Assembly: GCA_031426455.1 (NCBI GenBank)
Contig: JANPLI010000139.1
Location: forward strand, 9,932-73,931
Direction: 5' to 3'
Length of the DNA: 64,000 nucleotides
Origin: JANNMJ01 sp031426455
GTDB lineage: Bacteria; Bacteroidota; Bacteroidia; Cytophagales; Hymenobacteraceae
Shown: in pieces, positions 18,831-26,556 of the stretch
How the letters are laid out: each line of letters starts with the position of its first letter
Numbering within the stretch: the first letter of the stretch is position 1
Translations under genes and position numbers: made by a program
Notes under the pieces: model-generated
What the model saw: only the letters and a program-made list of their open reading frames with translations
Database searches by the model: none
What the model was told of the DNA's origin: nothing

Positions 18831-20458
18831 AGCCAGGACTTACGCAACGACTAAAAAAGGTAGTCCCTCCGGGACCACAGGACGCTCAAAACCCCTTTTT
18901 TCTACCGGCAGATGGTCCCTCTGGGACCGCCAAAGACCTTTTTTGGGATAAAAAGGACAGTATGCGTAAGTCTTGGAAACACAACGTGATACCGCCCACC
19001 TGCAACTGGCGCGCGCTGCTGGGCGGCCTGACGCTGCTGCTGGGTAGCTGCACGGTGGGGCAGCCAGTGCCGGAACCAGCGGCCCCGAAACTGCCAGCCC
19101 GGTTCGCGGGCGCAAACAGCGCGTCGGCCGATACGGCCAGCGCCGGGGCACTACCGTGGCCGAACTTCTTCGCCGATCCGGTGCTGGTGAGGCTCCTCGA
19201 CACGGCGGTTCAGTACAACCCCGACCTGGCACAGGCGGCCCAGCGCGTGGCCCTGGCTCAGACCGATGTACTGGAACGACGCGGCGCCCTGCTGCCCACC
19301 GTGGAGGTGGGCGCCCGCGCCGGGGTGGACCGCTACGGCACCTATACGCAGAACGGCGTTGGTAACTACGATACGAATCTCTCGCCCAATACGCGCGGCG
19401 ACCGGCGGATCCCCTCGTCGGTGCCCGACTACTTTCTGGGGCTGCGCAGCTCGTGGGAAATCGACTTGTGGGGCCGGCTCCGCAACCGGCGCAAAGCAGC
19501 GCAGGTACGCCTGCTGGGCAGTGAATTCGGGCGGCAACTGGTGCAGACTACGCTCGTGGCGGAGGTGGCCCGCACCTACTACGAGGTGCTGGCCCTCGAC
19601 CAGGAGCTGGAAATTCTGCGGCGCAACGCCCGGCTACAGGAGCGCACCATTGAAATCAGCCGCATTCAAAAGCAGGGCGGGCGGGCGACTGAGCTGGCCG
19701 TGCAGCAGTTTACGGCGCAGTGGCGCCGAACGCAGAGTCTGGAAGCCGCGGCGCAGCAACAGTTGATCACCGCCGAAAATCGGCTCAACCGGCTACTGGG
19801 CCGCTATCCGCAGCCCATCAGCCGGGGGCAGGGCTTGCTGGCGCAACCGGTGCCAGCGGCCATCCAGGTAGGAGTACCTACGGCGTTGCTGTTCCACCGC
19901 CCCGACATCCGGCAGGCCGAAGCTGAACTGACGGCCGCGCGGGCCGACGTGGAAGCCGCGCGGGCAGCGTTTCTGCCTTCCCTGACGCTTACTTCCTACG
20001 CGGGCGTCAATGCCTTTCGGACGTCGTTGCTGCTGCGCACGCCCGAGTCGCTGGCCCTCGGCGCCCTGGCGGGCCTGACGGCGCCCCTCTTCAACCGGGC
20101 CTACCTGAAGGCCGAATACGGACGGGCCACCGCGCGGCAGCTGGAAGCCTACTATGGTTACCAGCAAGCGACGCAACGCAGCGTGGAGGAAGTCGCGACG
20201 ACCCTCCAGGGAGTCGGGAACCTGGGGCGGGCCTTCGAGCTACGCTCGCAGGAAGTGGCCGTCCTCAATGCCGCCGTCGCCACTTCCAATGAGTTGTTTC
20301 TGGCGGGCTATGCCACTTATCTGGAGGTTGTCACGGCCCAGCGCAACGTGCTGGAGGCGGAACTTGACCAGATCGCGGCGCGCCGGGCGCAGTTCACCCA
20401 CGTCGTTGACCTCTACCGGGCCCTGGGAGGCGGCTGGCGACTGGCAGACCGACGCTAG
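18827..20458 (+). CDS. Outer-membrane efflux lipoprotein (OprM/NodT-like) carrying an in-frame inserted element
   Basis: From GQPVPEPAAPKLP onward this is a normal outer-membrane factor with two repeats of the coiled-coil barrel unit (WPNFFADPVLVRLLDTAVQY, SWEIDLWGRLRNRRKAA, RPDIRQAEAELTAARADVE). It forms the exit duct of the pump. The 5' end is odd. ATG 18827 overlaps the pump stop, but a 144-bp inverted-repeat element (18833-18976) follows the second codon. Because 144 is a multiple of three and the element has no stop in this frame, the reading stays open (543 residues). Without the element the N-terminus would be MKKHNVIPPTCNWRALLGG running into the lipobox LLLGSC. With it, translation may instead begin at an ATG supplied by the element (18962), giving MRKSWKHN before the same signal peptide. 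Confidence 0.88.
   Translation: MKPGLTQRLKKVVPPGPQDAQNPFFLPADGPSGTAKDLFWDKKDSMRKSWKHNVIPPTCNWRALLGGLTLLLGSCTVGQPVPEPAAPKLPARFAGANSASADTASAGALPWPNFFADPVLVRLLDTAVQYNPDLAQAAQRVALAQTDVLERRGALLPTVEVGARAGVDRYGTYTQNGVGNYDTNLSPNTRGDRRIPSSVPDYFLGLRSSWEIDLWGRLRNRRKAAQVRLLGSEFGRQLVQTTLVAEVARTYYEVLALDQELEILRRNARLQERTIEISRIQKQGGRATELAVQQFTAQWRRTQSLEAAAQQQLITAENRLNRLLGRYPQPISRGQGLLAQPVPAAIQVGVPTALLFHRPDIRQAEAELTAARADVEAARAAFLPSLTLTSYAGVNAFRTSLLLRTPESLALGALAGLTAPLFNRAYLKAEYGRATARQLEAYYGYQQATQRSVEEVATTLQGVGNLGRAFELRSQEVAVLNAAVATSNELFLAGYATYLEVVTAQRNVLEAELDQIAARRAQFTHVVDLYRALGGGWRLADRR
18833..18976. mobile_element. 144-bp MITE-like element with 14-bp terminal inverted repeats
   Basis: The ends are CCAGGACTTACGCA (18833-18846) and, inverted, CCAAGACTTACGCA (18963-18976), a 13/14 match. 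Inside are an AAAAAAGGT / ACCTTTTTT pair and two near-palindromes, GTCCCTCCGGGAC and GGTCCCTCTGGGACC. There is no room for a transposase, so it would be non-autonomous. No clear target duplication was found. It sits between codons 2 and 3 of the outer-membrane efflux gene. Confidence 0.75.
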
Positions 20459-20486
20459 GGCAGCGGGTCTGAAACGCCCGCCGCCC
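20458..20486. terminator. Bidirectional hairpin between convergent genes
   Basis: GGGC-A-GCGGG (20458-20467) pairs with CCCGC-C-GCCC (20477-20486) between the efflux gene and the oppositely oriented DUF4249 gene. There is no long T-tract. Confidence 0.55.
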
Positions 20487-21545
20487 TCAGAACACAAACC
20501 GCAAGCCCGGAAAATGCTGAAACGCCGCCACCGTGCTGGTGGTGGTGCTGGAGTTGATGAAACTGATGGCCGTGCGCACGTAACTCTGCCGCCGGCCGAC
20601 CAGCAGCCCGCGGCCGCCGCGCACATTGGTGTACTCGGGCACGGTCTGCGACAGCGCCGAGTACGAATTCAGCACCTGATTGTACGTCGCCCACTGCGGC
20701 GAACCGGCGGTAACGCGAAACACGGCTTCGCCCACCCGCCGCCGAACGTTCGGGTTTTGGTTGACCGTATCGATGGCCGAATTCAAAAACTCGCGAAAAA
20801 AGGCGTACGCCGGCCGGTTGATCCGCACTTCGCTCATCTGGCTGGCCGTCGTCGCGAGGTTGGTCACCAGCGGCCAGATGGCCACTTTCCGGACGGTATC
20901 GGTGCCGATGATCTCCTGATAATTAAACTCCAACTGCGCGTTGTAGAGCCCCGCGCGCTCCTGCGTCTGAAACACGTAGTTGAGTTGCAGTTCGGGCTGA
21001 AACAACAGCGGCATCGACGTAACCGGATTGTAATTTACTGACACCGAACGCGTACCGGCCAGCAGAATCCGTACGGGGTCCGGGGTGCTGGTAGCAGCCG
21101 TCAGCACGGCGCCGTTGCGGCGGTTTACGGCCCGAACGCGGTACGTAGCCCCAGTTTCGAGCCGGGCGGCGGCGCGGTACACATACTGCCCGGCGCGCAC
21201 AAACGAGCCCGCTTCTTTTTCGGTATTGGCTTCCCGGACGAACGGAAACACGTCGGCCACGCTCGAATCGGGGCGTAGCTTTTCGAGCGTAGCCGTAATG
21301 ACGCCCGCCGGAAACTGCGTCGAATCAGCTTCGGTGGCCGCGATGATCGTGGCGTCCGTGCCCGAATTCAGAAAGGCTTTGTCGATGCGCACCGTCTGGA
21401 CAGCCGCTTCGGGATCCAGAATGCCGTACAGCACCGGAATTTCCTGGTAAGGCGCGTTGGAGTCGAAGTCGGTGGAGCAGGAAGCGGCGGGCAGGAGCGC
21501 GGCAGCGGCCAGCAGCGGCAGAAACGGACGCAGGCAGTTTTTCAT
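20487..21545 (-). CDS. DUF4249 family lipoprotein
   Basis: The 352-residue protein has a signal peptide with lipobox-like PAASC and the start of the family body, YQEIPVLYGILDPEAAVQTVRI, as seen in DUF4249 proteins of Bacteroidetes. These surface or periplasmic lipoproteins are often encoded with TonB-dependent receptors, but none is adjacent here. Function is unknown. ATG 21545 overlaps the rluE stop by four bases (ATGA). A TACCTTTG promoter-like element ends 8 bp before the ATG, so the gene may be made both by coupling and from a very short-leader transcript. Confidence 0.82.
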   Translation of the reverse strand: MKNCLRPFLPLLAAAALLPAASCSTDFDSNAPYQEIPVLYGILDPEAAVQTVRIDKAFLNSGTDATIIAATEADSTQFPAGVITATLEKLRPDSSVADVFPFVREANTEKEAGSFVRAGQYVYRAAARLETGATYRVRAVNRRNGAVLTAATSTPDPVRILLAGTRSVSVNYNPVTSMPLLFQPELQLNYVFQTQERAGLYNAQLEFNYQEIIGTDTVRKVAIWPLVTNLATTASQMSEVRINRPAYAFFREFLNSAIDTVNQNPNVRRRVGEAVFRVTAGSPQWATYNQVLNSYSALSQTVPEYTNVRGGRGLLVGRRQSYVRTAISFINSSTTTSTVAAFQHFPGLRFVF

Positions 21546-22153
21546 CGGCCCCTCAAAGGTACCCCCGCCGATGGCCTTGCGGGCACCCGCAAGGCCGCTT
21601 CCTCGGTGGCCGTGAGGGGGCGCCATTCACCGGGGAGCAGCTCGCCCAAAGTCAGCGGCCCCAGCGCGGCCCGGATCAGCCGCAGCGTGGGCAGGCCCAC
21701 GGCGGCGGTCATCCGGCGCACCTGCCGGTTTTTGCCCTCCGTCAGCGTGAGGGCCAGCCAGGAGGTCGGAAGCTGCGCCCGGAACCGGATCGGCGGGTTG
21801 CGCACCCACAAGCCGGGTGGTTCCCCGTCCAGGGCTTCGGCGCCGGCGGGCGCCGTGAAGCCGGTTTTCAGCTGGATTCCGGCCCGCAGTTGGCTCAGTG
21901 CACCGGGTGTGGGCAGGCCCTCGACCTGCGCCCAGTACGTTTTCGGTATCCGGAAGCGCGGCTCGCTCAGGCGGTGTTGCAGGGCGGCGTCGGAGGTCAG
22001 CAGCAGCAGCCCTTCGGAGTCGAAATCGAGCCGCCCGACCGGGTACACGCCCGGCACGGGCACGAATTCGGCCAGGGTCCGGTGACCGGTGCGGTCGGGG
22101 TCCGTGAACTGGGTCAGGACTTCGTAAGGCTTGTTGAACAGAAGGGTGGGCAC
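21542..22153 (-). CDS. rluE: 23S rRNA pseudouridine synthase (RluE/RsuA family)
   Basis: This 203-residue enzyme isomerises a uridine in rRNA to pseudouridine. It lacks the N-terminal S4 domain, as RluE does. Motifs: LLFNKPYEVLTQF near the start, the catalytic-aspartate motif GRLDFDSEGLLLLT near residue 41, and EGKNRQVRRMTAAVGLPTLRL near 139. Its start is GTG at 22153. Exact assignment to RluE (E. coli U2457) and not RluB/RluF rests on size and domain content. It is the first gene of a two-gene unit with DUF4249. Confidence 0.87.
   Translation of the reverse strand: MPTLLFNKPYEVLTQFTDPDRTGHRTLAEFVPVPGVYPVGRLDFDSEGLLLLTSDAALQHRLSEPRFRIPKTYWAQVEGLPTPGALSQLRAGIQLKTGFTAPAGAEALDGEPPGLWVRNPPIRFRAQLPTSWLALTLTEGKNRQVRRMTAAVGLPTLRLIRAALGPLTLGELLPGEWRPLTATEEAALRVPARPSAGVPLRGR
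21554..21561 (-). promoter_or_regulatory. Candidate -7 element TACCTTTG before the DUF4249 gene
   Basis: This is an exact TAnnTTTG match ending 8 bp upstream of the ATG, inside the rluE 3' end. No -33 TTG is seen at normal spacing. Confidence 0.35.
21573..21596. repeat. Near-perfect 24-bp palindrome in the rluE 3' end
   Basis: GGCCTTGCGGG and CCCGCAAGGCC are complementary with only CA between them. It lies just upstream of the TACCTTTG element and could form a stem in the rluE/DUF4249 transcript or be an operator. Confidence 0.5.
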
Positions 22154-22506
22154 GGGGAAGCAGGAAAACCGCTTTAGCCAGCCGGTGCCGTCGTTCCTGA
22201 GCCGGAACGGATACGCGCTTCACCGGCGGTTTGATCAGGACTAAGGTAGCGCCGTTTTCGGGGCTGAATAGGCGGAAGCGGGGCTATAACCTTGAGCGTC
22301 GCTGAATGAGGGCGTCACTTTTGGGGCCGTGACAGCAAATTCAGCCGCTGTGTACGGTTTGTAAAGATGCATCCTTGCGTCTGGCGTGCTTCTCAAAGCG
22401 GCCCAATCAGCGGCTAACTTGGCCTTGCGTAACCTGAACGGAGAACGATGCCCGCGAAATTATACTCGTCGCGAAATGATCTGCGAAAGCAAGGCGACCT
22501 CCGTCC
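22154..22506. other. 353-bp stretch without a recognisable gene
   Basis: This region lies between the rluE start and the transposase fragment. A TACCTTAG at 22241-22248 (minus strand) is one base from the -7 consensus and could serve rluE. The rest shows no coding signal and may be degenerate mobile DNA. Confidence 0.4.
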
Positions 22507-22514
22507 TATTTTTG
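22507..22514 (+). promoter_or_regulatory. TATTTTTG element before the transposase fragment
   Basis: This is an exact TAnnTTTG match ending 4 bp before the ATG of the IS fragment. It is probably a leftover promoter of the element. Confidence 0.3.
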
Positions 22515-22518
22515 CCCC

Positions 22519-22810
22519 ATGCCATTCGTGTTGACCGAAACGGAGCGTGCGTTGTTGCGGCGCCTACAAAAGCAACACCGCGACCGGGCCGGCTATGTGA
22601 AGGGGACGGTGGTGTTACTGATCACCAAAGGTCGGTCGGTGCCGCACATCGCTGACGACCTGGGCCTGGACCCGGCGACAGTTTACCGCTACGGGGCGGC
22701 GTAGCAACCCCAGGGCTTGGCGACTGGCTCCCGAAACGGAAACGGGCAGCTATTGGGACTTGCTGACCAGCGCCCAACTCGATCGCCTGTGCCAGCAAGT
22801 CGACCCGTAC
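22519..22810 (+). pseudogene. IS630-type transposase, N-terminal fragment with frameshift
   Basis: The first 59 residues (starting MPFVLTETERALLRRLQKQH, with the helix-turn-helix SVPHIADDLGLDPATVYRY) resemble the N-terminus of IS630-family transposases. The reading then stops. In the +1 frame it continues as LAPETETGSYWDLLTSAQLD and ends in TAG near 22813. The catalytic DDE domain is absent. It marks the left edge of an AT-rich foreign-looking island. Confidence 0.7.
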
Positions 22811-22849
22811 TAGTACGATACAGTATCAGGAAAAAAATATTAAAAAGAG

Positions 22850-23646
22850 ATAAAAAATATTGCCAGCCCCTCCTTTTATTCGGTAAGAATAGTTCTGTTT
22901 TTTCTCGCGCTAACAGGCTTTTCTGTGCAAACAAGAGGGCAGGGTTTTGCGAAAAATTTAGTGCAGAATGGCGGATTTGAAAAAGTAAAAAAATGCCCAA
23001 CGGAATTAGGCCAAATTGAATTGGCATCAGGCTGGAAGCACAGTATTGGCGTCTCTCCCGACTTATACGCAACCTGTGCAATTAATAGGACTATTAGCGT
23101 CCCCTGTTCAAAGGATCATTGTCTAGCGCCTGCTTCAGGGGAGAATTATTGTGGAATGCTTGTGTTTTCTACGCAGAAAATACCCGGAAAAAAAACGGGT
23201 ATTTCTACAGCGAAGATATCTGGACCAAGCTCTCCAAAAAGTTGCAGGCAGGAAAAAAGTATGAGCTAATTGTATCAATCAATGTGGCTGACTCTATTTT
23301 TTGCGCTCAGGTTGGCTACTTGCTAGCCGGATTTTCTTCCACTGAACCTGACTATTTAGACTGGCCGATTTGTCACGGGAAAAAGCTACACGTTTTTCAA
23401 ATCCCAATTACGAAGCCGACACCAAAGGACCAGTGGACGCAAATCAGCATTGAGTTTGAAGCAAGCTCTGCTGCCGAGTACTTTCAATTGGGGTTAATGC
23501 GACCTGTCTTTTCAGAAAAAGAATACAAAAAAATGGCTTCGCAATTAAGCCAATTCGGCCGGACTCCAAAAGCAGTTGATGTCTTAATAGATGACATTGA
23601 ACTCTTTGAGTCGGGCGAAGGTAAAATAAAAAATATTTTTAAATAA
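22850..23646 (+). pseudogene. Secreted Bacteroidetes-type protein gene with a 1-bp frameshift and no normal start
   Basis: One protein is split over two frames. The first part reads a signal peptide (FYSVRIVLFFLALTGFSV) and then FAKNLVQNGGFEKVKKCP, and reaches ENYCGMLVFS near 23170. The second frame carries on smoothly with YAENTRKKNGYFYSEDIW, then KYELIVSINVADSIFC, and ends in a TAA at 23646. A single missing base near 23165-23172 (in a TTTT run) explains the break. In the signal-peptide frame the only start-like codon is ATA at 22850; a GTG at 22925 would cut off the signal. The NLVxNGGFE opening resembles N-terminal domains of secreted or OmpA-linked Bacteroidetes proteins. The region is visibly AT-rich compared with its surroundings, suggesting transfer. 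Confidence 0.65.
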
Positions 23647-23649
23647 AAT

Positions 23650-23795
23650 CAAAAAAACCTAAGCGATTGGCACTAGTTGTCCAGCATTTGGGCTTCAGCT
23701 TCTGGGTATTTATGAGTACATTGGCTTGCAGCCTGAAGCTAATGACTGGTGGCTGACCGCATTGGTTACGGCCCACTGGTTAGAGGCCCGCTCGA
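23650..23795. other. Short gene-remnant region
   Basis: A forward reading with no good start gives GLQLLGIYEYIGLQPEANDW and then WLTALVTAHWLEARSINQP before running into the guanylate kinase remnant. It looks protein-like but I cannot assign it. Confidence 0.3.
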
Positions 23796-24449
23796 TTAAC
23801 CAGCCGTTTTATCCGCCTCCGCCGCTGACGCACCCTGCAAATCGGGAGTTGAAGCAGCGGCGAGGGGCCGCGGGCCGCCCAGAAAGCCATCGACCAAGGC
23901 TTCAGCCTGAGCAATGGCATCGGCTAGATGCTCGTTGACGACTACGGCGTCGAACTGGTCGGCGAACGATAGCTCGAAGCTGGCTTTGTACAAGCGTGAG
24001 CTGATGCTGGAAGCTGAATCCGTGTTACGGGCCGTCAGGCGCTGGGCCAGTACTTCCAGTAACGGCGGTTTGACGAAGACACCCAGCGCGCAGTCGCCGT
24101 AATATTTCTTGACGCTGTGCTCGCCTTTCACGTCCACGTCGAGTACGATGTGGCGCACTGACGCCCAGATACGTTCCTCTTCCGACTTCAGACTGCATAA
24201 AAATAAATATTTTTATAATTATTTACACCCGAATAACTCGTCAGCCTCGATGCAGCGGCGGAATTCCTTGACAGAGATAAAATAGTAATCCTGGCCGTGC
24301 GCTTCGCTGCGGCCGCGCTTATCGCGGGTACAGGCCGAAATGCTAAAAGCCAACCGGGAGTCGTGGCCGACCAGATGGCAGACAATCGTGGTTTTGCCGA
24401 CTCCGGAGGGTGCGCGCTTATGCGCACATCGGGGCACCGGTCTATCCAT
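23796..24449 (-). pseudogene. gmk: Guanylate kinase remnant with two in-frame stops
   Basis: Read on the minus strand in one frame, this gives the P-loop APSGVGKTTIVCHLV, then GQDYYFISVKEFRR and ADELFGCK, followed by TAA, one codon, and another TAA (24213-24221). It then continues as SLKSEEERIWASVRHIVLDV, VKKYYGDCALGVFVKPP and FADQFDAVVVNEHLADAIAQ. Guanylate kinase phosphorylates GMP to GDP. The stops lie in an AT-only patch that replaces the conserved EWEEVYPGxYYGT segment at about its normal length. Residues before the P-loop are also replaced. Since the enzyme is normally essential, an intact copy should exist elsewhere, or the sequence here is faulty. Confidence 0.75.
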
Positions 24450-24543
24450 CCGTCAATGCGACCATCCTCAACGAAGCCGCGCTATTCGATGACAGCATTC
24501 GCTACTCCGTGGACTTCGAGGCCAAAAACGACGTGTTCTTTTA
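24415..24543 (+). pseudogene. Orphan C-terminal fragment of an unrecognised protein
   Basis: An open reading without a start gives AYAHIGAPVYPSVNATILNE and then AALFDDSIRYSVDFEAKNDV, ending FF and TAG. It is protein-like and abuts the truncated 5' end of the guanylate kinase remnant, so the two are probably joined by a past rearrangement. No family is assigned. Confidence 0.35.
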
Positions 24544-24549
24544 GCCGTC

Positions 24550-25866
24550 CTACTTCTTCCCCTCCGCGTACCCCACCGCCAGCCGGCACAGCGCCCGCAC
24601 GCCTACCGGAAAGGCGGCTTCATCGACCAGAAAGTCCGGCGTGTGGTGCGGGCCGTCGGTGGGTTGGCGGCTCGGTGGGCACGCGCCGAGCCAGAAGAAA
24701 AAGCCCGGTACGCGCTGGGCGTAGAAGGCGAAGTCTTCGGCACCGGTAGTGGCGGGCACCTCGCGCAGCGGCGGCGCGCCGGGCAGCGCCGCCAGCAGCG
24801 GCCGGACGCGCGCCGTCAGGGTAGGGTCATTGTAGGTCACGGGGTACTGGACCGTGATCTTCACGTCCGCCCGCGCGCCGGCTGAGGCGGCGATATTCGT
24901 GGCCACCTCGCGCAGGCGGCGGTGCAGCAGGTGCTGGGTGGTGGTGTCGAAGGAACGGATCGTGCCGATCAGCCGCACTTCTTCGGGAATGATATTCTCG
25001 CGGATGCCGCCGTGGATGGCGCCCACCGTCAGCACGGCCGCGCCATTGGTCAGTTGCACGTTGCGGCTCACGATGGTCTGGATGCCGAGCACGATCTGGG
25101 CGGCCGTCACCACCGGGTCCACGCCGAGCCAGGGCATTGCGCCGTGGGTCTGCTTGCCGTGCACGACGATCTCGTACTTGTCCACCGCGGCGTATTCGGC
25201 GCCCGGCCGGAAGCAGAGCGTGCCGACCGGAAACTGACTGGAAATGTGCTGGCCGAACACCACGTCCACCTTCGGATTATCTAGCACGCCTTCCTTTACC
25301 AGCAGTTCGGCACCGCCGTCCTCGCCGTCAGGAGCGCCTTCTTCGGCGGGCTGGAAGATGAACTTAATGGTGCCCCGCACCTCGGCCCGGACGCTGCTCA
25401 GGGCTTGGGCCGCACCCAGCAGCATCGCCGTGTGGGTGTCGTGGCCGCAGGCGTGCATCACGCCCGTCGTCTGGCCGCGGTAGGTGGTGGTGGCCATCGA
25501 GCGGAACGGCAACTCATTGCGTTCGGTCACGGGCAGCGCGTCGATATCGGCGCGCAGGGCCACCACCGGACCGGGCTTGCCGCCTTTCAGCAAGCCCACC
25601 ACGCCGGTATGGGCGCGACCAGTCTGCACCTCCAGGCCAGGCATTGCGCGCAGGGCGGTGGCAATCAGCTCGGCCGTCTGAAACTCGCGGTTGCCCAGCT
25701 CCGGGTGCTGGTGTAGGGTGCGTCGCCAAGTGAGCACCTGAGGTTGCACGGCCTCGACAGCGCGGTCGAGCCGGGTCAGCAAGGCTTTGTCCTGGGCACG
25801 AACGGGCGTGGAAACGAAGGACAGCCAGATGCTCCAGAGCAGGAGCCGGGCGGATGAAATGTGCAT
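24550..25866 (-). CDS. M20D-family amidohydrolase, secreted
   Basis: The 438-residue zinc-dependent hydrolase resembles N-acyl-amino-acid amidohydrolases and IAA-amino-acid hydrolases. A signal peptide (LLLWSIWLSFVSTPVRAQ) puts it in the periplasm. Motifs: LHQHPELGNREF near residue 50, the metal-binding HACGHDTHTAMLLGAA, IFQPAEEGAPDGEDGGAELL, and ATTGAEDFAFYAQRVPGFFF near the C-terminus. The ATG at 25866 gives the clean signal peptide. The substrate is probably an N-acylated amino acid or small peptide. It is unrelated by function to the complex I genes upstream. Confidence 0.88.
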   Translation of the reverse strand: MHISSARLLLWSIWLSFVSTPVRAQDKALLTRLDRAVEAVQPQVLTWRRTLHQHPELGNREFQTAELIATALRAMPGLEVQTGRAHTGVVGLLKGGKPGPVVALRADIDALPVTERNELPFRSMATTTYRGQTTGVMHACGHDTHTAMLLGAAQALSSVRAEVRGTIKFIFQPAEEGAPDGEDGGAELLVKEGVLDNPKVDVVFGQHISSQFPVGTLCFRPGAEYAAVDKYEIVVHGKQTHGAMPWLGVDPVVTAAQIVLGIQTIVSRNVQLTNGAAVLTVGAIHGGIRENIIPEEVRLIGTIRSFDTTTQHLLHRRLREVATNIAASAGARADVKITVQYPVTYNDPTLTARVRPLLAALPGAPPLREVPATTGAEDFAFYAQRVPGFFFWLGACPPSRQPTDGPHHTPDFLVDEAAFPVGVRALCRLAVGYAEGKK

Positions 25867-25911
25867 CAGGGAAAAATTGCTGGTTGCTGACAAGAGGGGC
25901 CGACGTACACG

Positions 25912-26466
25912 CTAGCTCTTGCGGGCGGCTTTGGCGGCGGCTTTGGCAGCTTCGGCTTCGGCGGCTTTAGCGCGGGCTTCGTCCGCCTGTTCGGGGCTGA
26001 GGTCGGCAAAGTGATGGATCATTTCGCGGATATCGACGGCGGCGTAGTCGTACACCTTGGTCATCGTCAGGCAGTCCGTGGGGCAGACGGTGGTGCAGAG
26101 GCCGCAGTAGCAGCACTTGGCGAGGTCGATGTCGAAAACGGGCGCGAGCAGGCGTTTTTTGGTACCGTCGGACGTGGTACCCACATCTTCCGTGGCTTTC
26201 ACCGACTCGATGGTGATGCACTGCACGGGGCAGATTTTGGCGCACAGGTCGCAGACGATGCAGTCGTCCATCTGATTATGCAGCCGGTAGCGGCCCACCT
26301 CCGGCACCGGGACGCCCTGCGCCGGGTAGCGCACGGTTACGTCACCAGTAGTTTCGGTAAAGAAGCCGGGCTGGCGCACGTCCATAGCGCGGCGGCGATG
26401 GCGCGCCTGCACCATATGGCGCCAGGTGAGTTTGAGGCCGGTCAGCAGGGCGTTCAGAGTAGCCAT
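25912..26466 (-). CDS. nuoI: NADH-quinone oxidoreductase subunit I
   Basis: NuoI carries two 4Fe-4S clusters of the peripheral arm of complex I and passes electrons towards the quinone site. The 184-residue protein shows both motifs, CIVCDLCAKICP and CCYCGLCTTVCPTDC. It ends in an alanine/lysine-rich tail (residues about 160-184) longer than usual. ATG 26466 is chosen because the family N-terminus begins there. It follows nuoH at 90 bp; the spacer holds TTTCGCAAAG repeats. The other late nuo genes lie 27 kb away at 53.6-61.2 kb. Confidence 0.95.
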   Translation of the reverse strand: MATLNALLTGLKLTWRHMVQARHRRRAMDVRQPGFFTETTGDVTVRYPAQGVPVPEVGRYRLHNQMDDCIVCDLCAKICPVQCITIESVKATEDVGTTSDGTKKRLLAPVFDIDLAKCCYCGLCTTVCPTDCLTMTKVYDYAAVDIREMIHHFADLSPEQADEARAKAAEAEAAKAAAKAARKS

Positions 26467-26478
26467 TGAGGAGTAGTT

Positions 26479-26520
26479 TCTCGCAGCGTTTCGCAAAGTT
26501 TTACGCGGAGTTTCGCAAAG
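26479..26520. repeat. TTTCGCAAAG direct repeats between nuoH and nuoI
   Basis: GTTTCGCAAAG occurs twice (26488-26498 and 26510-26520) around a GTTTTACGCGGA unit. It belongs to the junction-repeat pattern seen through the window. Confidence 0.65.
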
Positions 26521-26556
26521 CCGACCGTCCGGCTTTGTCGCCGGCAACGCGCCGCT

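Noticed and set aside
22925..23269. A separate 114-residue gene starting at GTG 22925
   Set aside because: It loses the signal peptide, and its last 25 residues are the wrong-frame continuation after a one-base break.
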